Shown here piece by piece: positions 47,021-59,010 of a DNA stretch of 64,000 nucleotides. The position numbers were made by a program, and so were the translations under genes. Source of the DNA: Trichobilharzia regenti (taxonomy: Eukaryota; Platyhelminthes; Trematoda; Strigeidida; Schistosomatidae); NCBI GenBank assembly GCA_944472135.2, contig OX235265.1, positions 47,217,459-47,281,458 of the forward strand. The letters run 5' to 3'. Numbering within the stretch: the first letter of the stretch is position 1; every line of letters starts with the position of its first letter. The notes below the pieces were generated by a model. That model did no database searches, had not been told where the DNA came from, and saw nothing but the letters and a program-made list of their open reading frames with translations.

Positions 47021-47607
47021 AGCTACTGATCTGTAACGGAAATTATTCGTAAATTTGTTTCAATTCATGAAGACCTATGCAAACCTAATGACAGAATAAA
47101 CTGTAGTAGTTAATCATTATCGTCTCTGACAGTCGTAGTAATTACCACATCGTCAGATCGTTAAGATATTTCCGGTTCCTTCAGGATTGCCGATCAGTCT
47201 TTATCAACAAGATTAAGAAGTTTAAATTCTCAGACATTATGTAGACAACTTCCAGCTATCTGATGTAAAGAGGTAACTGCTTTCAAATGACAGGTTTCGA
47301 TTTAGGTAGTCATTCACTGGAGATGAAGGTGCATTCATCCAGATGATGAATCTGGAATCGGAAGAAATTCACGCCACTGAATTCTACTACTACTAGGCAC
47401 CACTACTAACCAAGGGATATCAACTAAGTCTATTCATTTTACAAATTACAAAATGAATAAATGAATCTTCTAACACGAGAAACGGTGTTCCCTTCGAGAA
47501 ACAATTAGAAAATGCTTAATTAGTGAAAAGTGTGGTGATGGGAATATTAGTAAACAAAAAACAAAACCTTTTAAAGAATCTACAAGGACTATCGTTTTCC
47601 TCTGTAG
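47021..47607. other. No gene seen
   Basis: No supported feature. A weak Sm-alpha-like trace may lie near 47325-47400. Confidence 0.35.
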
Positions 47608-49685
47608 TTATCACTTCCCTGTTAAATCAACACTCAAGTATCACGAAATCACTTGAGATGTTAGTTAGCCATTGACATCTCCTGTTACTCATCTTTTTGT
47701 CCCCCCAATATCCCCCCTCAAAAAAAATAGGTGGATAATTCAAATTCTCTCACTTACACCAAGTGGTTTAACGAGTCACCTATTTTCTACCCACCTTCTC
47801 TTCAGTGGGTAATAAACGAAACAACCGCCATTTTTTATTTTTGCTTTATTTTCTATAAGAATTAGAGTGCATGTTTATTGTAGACTAACCCTAATAACAT
47901 GTAAAATTGGTCAAATTGGTAACAGACCTTGAAATCATCTTTCTCTCGGATATATATATACACACTCACACACATGTTGAGGAGGTGAATATCTTGATTA
48001 AGTAATCATGTAAAAAGGAGGGGAGGAAAACATGAAAACTCTTCATTTGTTAACAAATTCGAGCGTAAAGTTGCCTCTCTGATTAAGTGATTTCTGTGTT
48101 TTCCTCTTCTCGAGAAACATTTTTCGAGTCATCTTTCTTCCCACAAAGCATCAAGCTACTTTGATGACAAATTGAGGAGTTCTGGAAGGTAATGAAATAA
48201 ATAACTGAACAAGACACTTGTAATTTTGATGTTAAATGATTGGAGCCAGTGTGTAGGGATACGTCGATCCATGTTTTGTGCTTATTGTCACTTCTCAGTG
48301 GGACGTATGTACTGCGTCTAAGGAATTTTTTGTTCCCTTCAGAGATCCCAACTGGAATCGTGTAGTACTGCTTTTATAGACAGATATTACCACTGAGTTA
48401 TTGGAGTTTCAGCGGAATATATATTCTAGTAGTCATATTTCACTCATCGATACGATAACTATTCATCACTCTAGTGTATTTCATTCACACTCCTTTATCA
48501 CATGAGTAATTGGTGTGTACATTGATCTCTGTTACTAGGGTGTAATCAATGTCATACGTCTATCGCATGACGTTTGTGCAGACTGAATTGTGTCATTCAA
48601 ATTTCCTTGATATTGGTTACATGGCAGTTACCGGTTAATGAATCCGTTATAGTCCTACAGGAGGTCAATCATGAGTCCGCATAGCTGAGTGGTGATGTCT
48701 GTGATTGCAGCACTGAGTGATACGAGGTCGAATCTCAGATGGGAAATGAATTCCTACAAAACTGTATATACGCCTTGACGACGAATATCAACAAGCACGA
48801 CAGATAAATACAGGAATTCCTGACGATTGTCTCCAAAAGTCTAACACAATTAACTTATGTTTCACACTTACAGGATTGTTCTGCACAGACAGACCTTATT
48901 CTAGTTTTATGGGAATGAATTAGAGTGAATGAATTCATCAACAGTTTCACCTTACAGTTACTCCATAACTGATTCTGTTTCACAATAGACTCAATAGAAA
49001 ATAAGAGTGAGGAAAAATAGCCTGGAATTGGAATACCTTCATGGTGGGAATATTTTTTATTGTAAAATTGTGTTTATTATTCTTGACTGGATATTGTTAT
49101 CACTCATTAATCGATGAATCAATTCTTATTGGTGGTGAGAATTAGCTTTGTAATTGAATAAAAGTCTTTGAATAATGAGTTTGAACATGAGAACTTACAA
49201 CTGACTTGTCTGGTACACAGTTGATCTATGTAGTAGTAGCAGAATATAATGTACTTCTCGTTCTATTCAAATGGATGTTTATGTTCCTAATGAGGAGGTA
49301 TTCAACGGACTTTAACGTGGATTTCGACAAGAACGTATACGGAATAGGGAAACATTGAAACCTAAGTAGTATCAGATTATTAAACACTGAGATTGTAGTT
49401 CACGGGCTGCAAGATGAGGGAGTTATCATTCGGCGAAAGAAGAGGAATTCAGCCATCACCTGTCCTTTTCATTCTTTTGCATCGTGATGAATTTCACCTT
49501 GATAAACGCATGGGTTAGAAATTGTGTAAAAATCAAAGAGAAGTGGACAGTTTGAAGAGTTAGTGTGTAGGAATTTGATTTGTGTGAAGTCTGATCGCTG
49601 ATTCATGTGAGTTAGGAAACCATTGTAAATCTGTAAGGAGTGGTGGAGAGCAGTTTCGGCCTAGTTTTCGGCTTTTTATCAGTAC
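47608..49685. repeat. Right arm of the 17.4-kb inverted structure
   Basis: Mirror of 32285-34217. The inner part is near-identical and the outer part diverges. It contains a tRNA-like stretch with A-box-like TAGCTGAGTGGT and B-box-like GGTCGAATCTC at 48676-48742. No gene is seen. Confidence 0.9.
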
Positions 49686-49850
49686 GCACCCTTCACTCCA
49701 TCACGAGGGGTGGGACCCAGGACCTTCGCTTTAAGAGGTCAATCTCATTGGCCATTCAGTGACTTAGACGGAATCAACTGACCCATAAATTCCATCTCCT
49801 CTTAATTCGTGATTTAAGCTCAGTCAGTCTCTTTGGTAAGTATTTGTCCT
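49600..49850 (-). mobile_element. SINE family B, minus copy at the outer edge of the right arm
   Basis: It contains 'ttaggaaaccattg', a decayed hammerhead and the tRNA-like head complement at about 49690-49770. Only its 3' part is shared with the left arm. Confidence 0.6.
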
Positions 49851-50904
49851 CATTATATTGAGCTTCACTACCGTTGTATAATAGGAATATACTACTGGAC
49901 ACCTACTAACCATAGTAAAATGGTTACCAGTTATTTGACTGAGTATGAATTCAGTTACCTTGAACAGTTAGTTTTTTTCTTATATCAGAATATGAGCTGC
50001 AACCCTACTCCCCGCAGCTGCCTAAATGGAAGTCGGTGGAGTGGAATTCATATCTCCCGATTGAAAGCTAAGTTCCAGAATCTTTTCAACCACATCTCGA
50101 CCTAAGTATTGTATTGTTTTCAGTCATTCTTTAAGGTTATATTACCAGTCTTAATTAATTCTTTCTTTCATATATGTTAAAGAAATAGTGATACAACGTG
50201 TCTATATTTGTCTATATATTAATGACTTGTATACTGGGATCGGCACACATACATACACGGATGCATGTATGCACAAAACTACATGAACAGTCTAAAAATG
50301 TTTACTGACATAACCCTAATCAGACTAATCAGACGTATTTGATGTTCTTTTTGGTGTTCTTTTGGTGTTGTTAAACTCTCAGTAGATTTTTATGCTTCAA
50401 TAAACCTTTTTCTGAAAAATTTCTTATCTGTTGCATGTATAATCATGTATAACCATTGTACATGCCTATATTGAAATAAAAACAAGGAAACTTTACGCTG
50501 ATGAGATTGTAGGGAAACTGAATTGATGATGCATTCATTATAAATCATTTACTAAGAAATTAGGTTAGAAAATTGAAGATATTTTTGACATCTGTTAGAT
50601 AGAAAGAAGAAAAAAAGTAGAGTAGTCACGAAATGCGTTCAATTTAGACTCATGTCTGTTTAAAAATTGAATGATTAATCATAGTGTAAATAATACTTAC
50701 AAAGGTATTTCTTGGAAAGAAGATCAACACAATTAATCCACTATTGATGTATTCGTGTGTTAAAAAGAAAAAAGTTCGATTTTTTATTTAATCAGGAGTT
50801 AATCATGAACTTTTAAAAAGAATTTAGTATGTGGCTAAAATTGGATACTAAGTAAAAGAGTAAAGATATTTGGGTCAGTAAGTTAAAGTGATTCGTTTTT
50901 GAAT
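49851..50904. other. No gene seen
   Basis: A 90-residue frame at 49833-50105 starts inside the SINE and has no recognisable domain. The rest is AT-rich. Confidence 0.45.
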
Positions 50905-51240
50905 GGAGGATTTCATCAGAGTTCTAACCCAGGACCTTCTGGTTACAAGGCAAGCTAGCTCGTAGGCCATTAAGCCACTGGGATCCAATCTAGAAGTTAG
51001 AATTCATGGGGCACTGGATCGGGTCCCGGTGGCTCAATGGTCTACGAGCTCGTCTTGTAACCAGAAGGTCCTAGGATAGAACCCTGACAGTGGGTGCGTA
51101 CCGATAAAGAGTCCTAAAGTAGGCTGACAGAATAGCTGTCCAGTACTCCCAGGTTTTCCAGTGGTTCTCTAACTGATGTCAGCTCATGATGAAATCCTTT
51201 ATTCAATCAAACAAAATCCCTATAAAACCAATACTTGAAA
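50905..51240. mobile_element. SINE family B head-to-head pair
   Basis: A minus-strand head fragment (about 50920-50990) abuts a full plus-strand copy (about 50995-51240), tRNA-like head at 51020-51085. The ribozyme core is decayed (GATAAAGAG, AGAATAG). Confidence 0.7.
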
Positions 51241-51299
51241 ATTATTAGTTTTTATTGTCTGTTGTGAATGTCACTGACTCTACTGATTTCGCTGTTGAT

Positions 51300-51620
51300 T
51301 GATTGAACCGAAGTGTTTGCCTATGTTGACACGTCGGCTGAGTGTGTGGGTGCTTCATGGCGCACGTGGACTACTGGATAAAGTTCTAGAGTTTGAAACG
51401 ATGGGCTCTGGGTGTTGAGCTTCGGTAGGAACAGCATCACTCACTGGGGAATGCAGATCCATCCACTGGATGACGAGACCCAAAGGGGATGAAATGTGCA
51501 CCTTGGACTCCATTGTTAGTTACCATCCACGAGACTGATTTAACCTGGTCCTCAGATATAGTTGTAGCATCTACACAAGGAGCCGATATGTCCACAGAGG
51601 TCGAACCTTTCGAACTAATC
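51300..51620 (+). mobile_element. Sm-alpha-like SINE, decayed
   Basis: Head with 'gataaagttctagagtttgaaacg', then 'tcactcactggggaatgcag' and a decayed hammerhead near 51460-51510. Confidence 0.6.
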
Positions 51621-52442
51621 CTTACAAACCAACTATAGTAAATAGTACTTCGTTAAAAAAAAATAATAAAAACGGGGGCACTCTTAACCCATTTGTCCTC
51701 TGTAGACAGATCATCCACTTTGTTCTTCCGTTTTCAGTACAGACTGAATGAAAAAGATTTAGTTAAGCAACTCCATGGATTTTTTTTGGCTACTAGTATA
51801 AAATGTACTTCTGTTGGTACTTTGTGTGATTTCTTAAGATTGTTATGGGACACAATGTTGTAGTTCATTATTAGTTGCCGTGACTATTGTCCCTCCATAG
51901 ATTATTAGTAAAACTGTCTGAGATAATGGGGAACATGGTGCTCATTGTTTGGTTTGGTTGGTATCGCGACGATTGTTGGTGTCCCCACAAAGCTTGAACT
52001 CAAGGCTCATCGTTTCAGATACTAGAGTGTCATCAACTTCGCCAATAGGTTAGAGAAATCACAAAAGGAAATTTAATTCATAAATGCATTCTGGAGGTCA
52101 CTGTTAGTCATTGTTGACCAAACAACACACATGAACCTTGAGAAATCATCAAAATCAATCCGTTTCAAAAGCCAACATGTTAACAGAGATGGAGTACCCT
52201 AATTAACTATAATCACTTTATGGAAAATTCAAAACACTAATTTCGACAAATAACAGGGGAACATGACAGGCTGATTCTTCTCTCCATAAATGTTTCTGTT
52301 TTATCCCTACTTTTGAAAGTATGATCTTTGTTATATCGTTTAATTGGGCTGATAATCTGAAGGCTCCTAGTTTAAATTAACGGAATAGGTTTCTTCAGTT
52401 TTATTGAGATAATGAACTACTTAAAATAAATGGAAGTAGCAT
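51621..52442. other. No gene seen; Sm-alpha head remnant
   Basis: Bases 51960-52045 resemble a minus-strand Sm-alpha head ('cttgaactcaaggctcatcg'). No coding sequence. Confidence 0.4.
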
Positions 52443-52576
52443 TGTAGCAACAGAGGACAAGGGCCAGGCAACAGATCGTTTATTTAGGAAATCAACACAT
52501 GACCAAATATTGGGGACGTACACACTGACGTAAATAACTGTCTACTAATTTCGGCTAACAGCCAGCTTTCACGACA
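52443..52576 (-). mobile_element. Internally deleted LTR copy (134 bp)
   Basis: Both ends match the LTR family in reverse. The flanks GCAT (52439-52442) and GTAT (52577-52580) agree in three of four bases. Confidence 0.6.
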
Positions 52577-52959
52577 GTATTATCACACAGTGTCGTTTCG
52601 GAGCTACTGATGGACATGTTTTAGAATGTATCACTTGCTATGAGTTCATTAATTTATAGGAACTTTCTTTTATAAATCCAAGCCTTCGTTGAATACAATA
52701 CTACTTATATCCGTATCACTGCATAGATGGATCCTTGGTGCAGGAAGATGTGATTTCGCTTTCCTGTGTGAGACTTCTTTGAAGAATTCTCACATACTTC
52801 TGCTTTATATATTAGAGAATACTATCATGTTTATTATTTTAGATGCTTTTTAAAATATTATTTTTCATGAATGTATTCATTTCCCCCTTCTCGGCTTCTC
52901 GGTTCTCTGAGCTAAGATCATGTGGAATCTAAGATGTACATTTCATCCCATTCAGGATT
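52577..52959. other. No gene seen
   Basis: No supported feature. Confidence 0.4.
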
Positions 52960-53440
52960 CGACAGCCAGTGAATGTATTTGCATGCTCCAGTGATTGATT
53001 GTGCCCTCACTGAGGCTCAAACCCAGTACCCATAGTTTCAAATGTTAAAGCTTTATCTACTAGACCTTTTGGGCCACGAGAGCCACCTCTTGTGCAACGG
53101 GTCTTATTAATTATTTAAGCCAGTTTAGATTTTCCCGTCGATTGATTGAACTGAAGTGCTTGATGTCTGCTAACATGTTGGCTCCTTTCGCGGATGCTCC
53201 ATGGCCTAATCGGTCTAGTGGACAAAGCTTTGGTGTTTGAAACTATGGGCACTGGGTTCGAGCCTCACTGGGAACACCACTACTCACCACTAGGTGAGTC
53301 CTAACTGGGATGAAATGTTCATCTTGGATCCCACTGCTAATCATCATCCAACCAACTGACTTCAACTTACATGACAAGACATCGTCGAAGCATCAGCACT
53401 AGGAGCGAACATCTCAACCTGAGACCGGAAAAAAAACTAA
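52960..53440. mobile_element. Sm-alpha-like SINE inverted pair
   Basis: A minus head-side copy (about 52960-53100) faces a plus copy (about 53180-53440). The plus copy has lost most of the hammerhead ('ctaggtgagtcctaactggg', 'gatgaaatg'). Confidence 0.6.
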
Positions 53441-53922
53441 ATTGAATTAAATTCTATACCACTGTATAAATGAAGAGTAAATTAAAAAAACCCTGCGAAA
53501 TGATGATTCGATAATGAACTTTAGCGTAAAAGATTTAAAATTCTTTATTTATTTGATAAATATAAATTCTTAATATTCAAAACTTTGGAGGAACGGTTCA
53601 TTGGCTTAAGCCTTCGACTTTCATTTAGTAAGTCCTAGATTCAAATCCTTCACACACTGAATATGACTCATACCCTGCAACACGAAAAACTTTTACTAAG
53701 AGTTGAGTTCAACTTGGTATTCAAGATACTTTTAGAAGGATATAATTCTTTCAAATCTTCAAATTTACTGTAGTGCAAAACCATAACAGTGTAGTGGACA
53801 AAATCAAAAAATCTTATCTAACACACTGAATAATAATAATGTTAATTTGGTTACATTGAGGTTGAAATACAAGAGAGTTATTGACTTCTAATAGTTTTTT
53901 CGACTATACTTATTTTTTTTTA
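53441..53922. other. No gene seen
   Basis: AT-rich. Possibly includes the decayed end of the adjacent PLE. Confidence 0.4.
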
Positions 53923-55150
53923 TCACATAAACAAACTCTCAATGATTTTCTTTAGTGGGCCGTTCTCTAAGCTTGCCAAGAAGACATCCGCTAAGAGCGG
54001 TCCTAAAGGAAAACCCATGGCGACTCCATCCCGTTGATTGTAGACGAAATCATTAAAACTAAATTGCACATTCAGTGTGCATCTCAATAATAGTTGTTTA
54101 AGATATTCAGTTGGTAAGCCAATGTTCATGCTATTTAAATCAATATACTCGCATAGATAGCAGATAGTGTCTACTGATGGTGGTGTGATCAATGAACAAA
54201 CATCTAACGAAATCATATGCTTACCAGTCACATTAATTTCATCAACACAACCGACGAAGTCAAAAGTGTCGGAAAGACTATATTTACATAGATTTAATCT
54301 AACTGGTTCCAAAATCTCCGCAAGCCATTTAGCGGTAGAGTAATACCGCAAGTTCTGCATATTCAATACAGGTCGCAGAGGGACATCATATTTGTGCACC
54401 TTTGGAATACCATATACAGGAGGGATAGTTGAACCAGACGGTTTAAGCTGTTCATACATATATGGAGTAATAATCCATTCTTGCTTCAATTTTGTCAGTT
54501 TTTGTTAATTCCTTCTCAATATTCTCCATCTTGTCTTTTTGGTCAGGTGATTTTTGAAATTTATCTTCATCACACAGGATGATACATAATTTATTGACAT
54601 AGTCATCACAATTAAGAATAACAATACCTGTTCCTTTGTCTGGACGAATCAGTATTATGTTTTTGTTGTTCAGCTATTCTTTAGGTTGTCTTTTGTGTTC
54701 TTTTGATAACATTTATCGTTGTCTGCCTTGCGTTCTTTGTTACTGGTAATAACAATGAAGTATTGCAGATTTAAACTGTTGAACGTCATCGCTTGACGTT
54801 GGAAGCAAGTCACATGTTTGAGTCATGAGATTTTCAAACTGAACTTTTGTGTATAATTCGTTAACTCTGGACGAAAAAGTAGAGAACTTCGGACCAAGAG
54901 ATAGGATTTGCATTTGAATATCCGACAAAGATATATTAGAATAATTAAAAACATATTTCTCTGGCGAATCTGAAAACTTAAAGTGAGATTCGATTGTTTT
55001 GCAACTTTTCAGTATATTTATTCTAACATCTCCAGATCTTTTCTTTATCACGTCAGAAATATAATCCTCGAACAGGCTACTTTCTGTCTTTGTTAGTTCA
55101 AACAGGAAATGCATACGTTGAGATACGCAATTTAGATTTAATGAAGTCAT
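53923..55150 (-). pseudogene. Penelope-like element, N-terminal region to RT motif B, broken
   Basis: On the minus strand 55150-54740 encodes the PLE N-terminal segment (SLGPKFSTFSSRVNELYTKV, as in the 25440-26418 copy). A stop-rich interval follows (54739-54490). Then 54489-53923 encodes GSTIPPVYGIPKVHKYDVPL, PLRPVL, motif A SLDVCSL and motif B RDGVAMGFPLGPLLADVFLA, ending at IESLFM*. Motif C and the GIY-YIG nuclease are missing, so the copy is cut at its 3' side. It lies head to head with a plus-strand PLE piece at 55139-55310. Confidence 0.8.
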
Positions 55151-55310
55151 CTACAATCAAAGAGATGGAGTCGCCATGGGATCTCCTTTAGGATCGCTCT
55201 TAGTGGATATCTTCATGGAAAGCTTAGAGAACGGCCCACTCAAGGAAACCATCGAGAGTTTGCATATGTATAAAAGATATATAGATGATACCTTCATTGT
55301 CTGTTAGGAA
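55139..55310 (+). pseudogene. Penelope-like RT fragment (motifs B and C)
   Basis: The plus strand reads YNQRDGVAMGSPLGSLLVD, then NGPLKETIESLHMYKRYIDD and TFIVC, followed by a stop. It carries the motif C catalytic YIDD that the adjacent minus-strand copy lacks, and both belong to the same PLE lineage. It ends about 80 bases before the splice acceptor of the Sp-like gene, inside what would be an intron or 5' flank. Confidence 0.8.
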
Positions 55311-55369
55311 AACTCATCAACTGCTCTACTTATTTGTAGTGAAATAAAATGTTATTAAAAATTATCCAG

Positions 55370-55392
55370 TTTCTTTATTTTTATTTTTACAG
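55370..55392 (+). promoter_or_regulatory. Probable splice acceptor of the Sp-like gene
   Basis: A T-rich tract ends in TTTTTACAG at 55392, 15 bases before the ATG at 55408. This suggests at least one upstream non-coding exon. The donor and promoter were not found. Confidence 0.6.
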
Positions 55393-55407
55393 AACTTTTC
55401 ATAAATA

Positions 55408-57831
55408 ATGTCCGCTTATTTAAATGATACGCCAACAAATTTATCATTATTAATGCCACAAGATCAAATGTTACTACTTTCAGAAAATAACAATAAAGAA
55501 ACAATCAGTCAATTTAATGTTCATTTATCCTCTCCTCCACTCCCGTGCAAAACAATTGAAAATTTAACACAACCATTGAATGTTGAACAATTGAATAAAA
55601 CGCCACTGACAACAAATATTTACCAAACAGTTTCACCGACAGTATGCAATAATAATAATTATGATATTTCATATCAACTGAATGAATCACAGGTATATGC
55701 ACCGAATGATGAATATAAAGATTTATCATTGTATGAATTAAACTGTCAACGAAAACTGACATCGAATCCATCATCACCATCTCCAGCATTAATCTCATCA
55801 ACGTCCTCGTCTTCGTCATCAGTATCATCAGAAAAGGAGGAGAAATCACATTTTCAGTCTGTATGTAATTTACCTTCATCGAATGCTTACTATCAACAAT
55901 TCTTATTACATTATAATAAAAATATTATGGGTGATACTAGTGATTTAGTAAGTAATAATATCAATAATAATAATCCTCTAATCATGTCAAATTATGACGC
56001 CAGTCATTTACAGAGTACAGAGAATATTCTATGTTCACATAATAGTGGGAATACTGTAACCACAACATCGAACTCTGTTAATCTAAATAATGATCACACT
56101 AATACTGGTGAGAATGATGACACTGATAGTTCCGGGCATCATCATCATCATCCACATCATAATTATCACCAAAATATTAACTTAGACGACACTAATTTCA
56201 ATCATAGTTTAAATAAATACTGTCATTCAGAAGTGTATGAAAGCTATTCACCATGGTCACAATATTCTAATCCTGCTGTTGTCAATCCTACCATTCATAA
56301 CAATAATATTACTAACAATAAACATCTTGGGATTGATTCATTGAATAGTGGACAGATAACCACGCCACATAATCCTCATCATCAACACTACCAACAACCT
56401 GAATCGAATTGGTTATCTGGTATACAAGCCTTGATCAATAACAGATTTCCTAATGAGGCTAGCAGTGATACACCAAAAACTGCATGGGATACTCTTCAAC
56501 ACTATCAGAATTCACAAATTCAACCTGTACATAGTAATAGTAATGGCAATAATAATAGCAATATTGATAATAGTTATCAGACTCCAATATCTCACCTTCC
56601 ACATAATGATTCCCAATGTTTCATGCCTACACCCCAAAGGAGTATATATCCAAATTCAATGGATCCATACTGTTATTCTAATGCTGAAATAGATCCAATG
56701 AGAACATTCGATTCATCTCCAGGTATTCCTATGAGTGATAATAATGATAATTATCACAGTAATAGTAATGATAATCTCTGGTCAAATAATATGTCACATT
56801 TCTTCAATACAAATGATCCGTACAAATCAATTTTAATGGCTGCCGCTGTTGCCCGCTATCCAGCCTACAGTTCAAGCATTCTTGAGAATGATCCTAATAA
56901 AGACAATACCTGTATACCTAGTGCTAATTCTAATACTACTAAAATTGCCAGTAATAATAGTAGTCATAGCCATAATAACTCACCTATTCAGTCAGATTAT
57001 ACTTCATTTTATAAATCATTTCTGTCGGCAAATCAAACAGAAATCAATCATTCATTCAGGTGTTCATTAATGACTGACAGTCAAGTGGAAAGTGAAGATC
57101 ACTTGTCAGCAAATATGCCTAAACATCAAACATTTGAACCGTCCACCTCAATAGCATCCTTATCATCCCCATCATCGTCATCACCATCAACGGTTACATT
57201 TAACAGTGACTATCCAGTTGACAGTAGGAAGCCAACTTCATCATCGACGAATAGTAATAGTAATAATAATAACAATAGCCTAACAGTTAAACGATATGTT
57301 GGTCGACCAACATGTGATTGTCCCAATTGTCAAGAACTGGATCATTTAAATCTAACTAATCCAACTACAGCTGCAGAATTAAGACGTAAAAATTTGCATA
57401 ATTGTCATGTACCAGGTTGTGGTAAAGTATATAATAAAACCAGTCATTTAAAAGCACATTTAAGATGGCATACTGGTGAACGTCCATTTGTATGTAATTG
57501 GTTATTATGCGGGAAACGTTTTACACGATCTGATGAATTACAACGTCATTTACGTACACATACTGGTGAAAAGCGATTTATTTGTCCATCATGTCATAAA
57601 CGGTTTTTACGTAGTGATCATTTAAACAAACATATACGTACACATTCGGATGCACCAACAATCAATAATAGTAATACTGATGAAAATAATGAACAGAATG
57701 TAAGAAAATCTTTAGAGAAAGACTATTCATCTAATGTTAGTAATGATAATGTCACTTATGAACGTAACTCTCCATCGATTATTTCATCTTCTCATAATAT
57801 TATAATGAACTCTAATGAATTTATTCGATAG
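55408..57831 (+). CDS. Sp-family (Sp6-9-like) C2H2 zinc-finger transcription factor
   Basis: An 807-residue nuclear DNA-binding regulator. Residues 1-600 are low in complexity and rich in Asn, Ser and His, including a His run near 244-250; no classical Sp activation box is clear. Residues 632-643 contain the Buttonhead box (C636-D-C638-P-N-C641). Three C2H2 fingers follow: C666/C671/H684/H688, C696/C701/H714/H718 and C726/C729/H742/H746. Their contact helices KTSHLKA, RSDELQR and RSDHLNK are those of Sp proteins that bind GC or GT boxes. The [12 protein letters not shown] start and finger spacing resemble Sp8/Sp9 more than Sp1 or KLF proteins. An in-frame TAA at 55402-55404 fixes the start. 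The whole coding region is one exon. In other animals Sp6-9 proteins act in appendage, neural or (planarians) eye development; that role here is inference. Confidence 0.93.
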   Translation: MSAYLNDTPTNLSLLMPQDQMLLLSENNNKETISQFNVHLSSPPLPCKTIENLTQPLNVEQLNKTPLTTNIYQTVSPTVCNNNNYDISYQLNESQVYAPNDEYKDLSLYELNCQRKLTSNPSSPSPALISSTSSSSSSVSSEKEEKSHFQSVCNLPSSNAYYQQFLLHYNKNIMGDTSDLVSNNINNNNPLIMSNYDASHLQSTENILCSHNSGNTVTTTSNSVNLNNDHTNTGENDDTDSSGHHHHHPHHNYHQNINLDDTNFNHSLNKYCHSEVYESYSPWSQYSNPAVVNPTIHNNNITNNKHLGIDSLNSGQITTPHNPHHQHYQQPESNWLSGIQALINNRFPNEASSDTPKTAWDTLQHYQNSQIQPVHSNSNGNNNSNIDNSYQTPISHLPHNDSQCFMPTPQRSIYPNSMDPYCYSNAEIDPMRTFDSSPGIPMSDNNDNYHSNSNDNLWSNNMSHFFNTNDPYKSILMAAAVARYPAYSSSILENDPNKDNTCIPSANSNTTKIASNNSSHSHNNSPIQSDYTSFYKSFLSANQTEINHSFRCSLMTDSQVESEDHLSANMPKHQTFEPSTSIASLSSPSSSSPSTVTFNSDYPVDSRKPTSSSTNSNSNNNNNSLTVKRYVGRPTCDCPNCQELDHLNLTNPTTAAELRRKNLHNCHVPGCGKVYNKTSHLKAHLRWHTGERPFVCNWLLCGKRFTRSDELQRHLRTHTGEKRFICPSCHKRFLRSDHLNKHIRTHSDAPTINNSNTDENNEQNVRKSLEKDYSSNVSNDNVTYERNSPSIISSSHNIIMNSNEFIR

Positions 57832-58432
57832 ACGAATAATTCTATGAATGTTTAACAAAAAGAAGAAGAGGGAGGGGGGTCCGGCAAGCGTATTATTCTC
57901 CACTTAACTTTATTAAAACATAATAACTTTCTTCATGACGTGAGTGTCTTTCTCTCCAAGTCACCAGTACACACAATATACACACGCATACATGCATACA
58001 TGCCTACATGCATCTACATATGGAGATGAGTACTTCAGGACAAAAGATGTCCTGCATCTCTTTTACTCCCTTCAGCAGCCATTGAAAATACACAAACAAA
58101 CAAAAGAAACCTGAAAAGATGCAAACCGCATTACATTTTCACATTTCGATCAATACAAACAACACTGTTAACACAGAAAAAACAAAACAATAACGGTGAC
58201 CAAAATTAGTTTTATTTTGGATTTTTCTCTTTTTTATGTATAAAATCATTGTGTTTTGTTGATCGGGATCATTGGATTCATCGTTTAACTTTTGCCTCCT
58301 TTTTTTCTTGCCCTTCAACATTTTGGTATTTTTTTTCTTTTCATTTCTTCTTTTGGTCTGTCTTGTTTAATTTTTCTAGCCTATAGAAATAAATATAAAT
58401 GATTCTATAATATTTGTGTGTGTGTGTGTGTG
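57832..58432 (+). other. Probable 3' untranslated region with polyadenylation signal
   Basis: After the stop codon no further exon is needed. AATAAA at 58388-58393 is followed by a (TG)n tract at 58415-58432, the usual order of poly(A) signal and GU-rich downstream element. This would give a 3' UTR of about 575 bases. The minus-strand frame at 58139-58321 is lysine-rich noise. Confidence 0.55.
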
Positions 58433-58459
58433 ATAAACGTGAAATGACAGCACTTTTGG

Positions 58460-58750
58460 TGTTTGATTGGATGGAGGATTTCATCATGATCTGACATCAG
58501 TTAGAGAAGCACTGGAACACTGGACAGCTGTTTCGTCAAGCCTAGTTTGCGACTCTTCATCGGTACTCACCCTCCGCCAGGGTTCTCACCCAGGACCTTC
58601 TTGGTTAAGAGACGAGCTCGTAGACCATTGAGCCACTGGGACCCGATCCAATGGATTATGAATTCTAACTTCTGCCAATTCACAACATAGTGCGACCATT
58701 TCGCAATGTCTTCTTCAATGAGTTACTGCCTCATCTTCAACCTGCTGTTA
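58460..58750 (-). mobile_element. SINE family B, minus copy just downstream of the Sp-like gene
   Basis: It contains a hammerhead section with GACGAAACAG but ATGAAGAG instead of CTGANGAG, a tRNA-like head (58580-58650), and the family's 5' section to about 58750. Confidence 0.7.
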
Positions 58751-58859
58751 TTTCGCATTTATTGAACTTTAGTTAAATTTCTGTAAGGTATAAGTTCTTT
58801 ATCTGGTCTTTTCTGTCATGACATATTGATCCGACTTGCTGGAACGAATGTATTCAAGA

Positions 58860-59010
58860 TAACTGGTGGGTGGTGACTAGCAGTGGAGTCCAGGATGCGC
58901 TTTTCGTCCTATTTGAGACTCTTCATCTGGATTTGCCTGCATTCCGCAGTGAGTCAGTGATGATGTTCCCACGAGGCTCCAATCAATCGACGGAAAAATC
59001 TAAAATTGTA
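58860..59010 (-). mobile_element. Sm-alpha-like SINE, minus copy
   Basis: The hammerhead section is at 58889-58931. Stem I TCCAG/CTGGA, stem II CTC/TCC with a mismatch, and GAAA are kept, but the core reads ATGAAGA, with A in place of C3. The tRNA-like head is truncated after 'cacgaggctcca'. Confidence 0.7.

Noticed and set aside
32285..49685. Giant DNA transposon (Polinton/Maverick type) with terminal inverted repeats
   Set aside because: No polymerase, integrase, ATPase or capsid-like coding sequence is visible between the arms, and the outer ends are not sharp.
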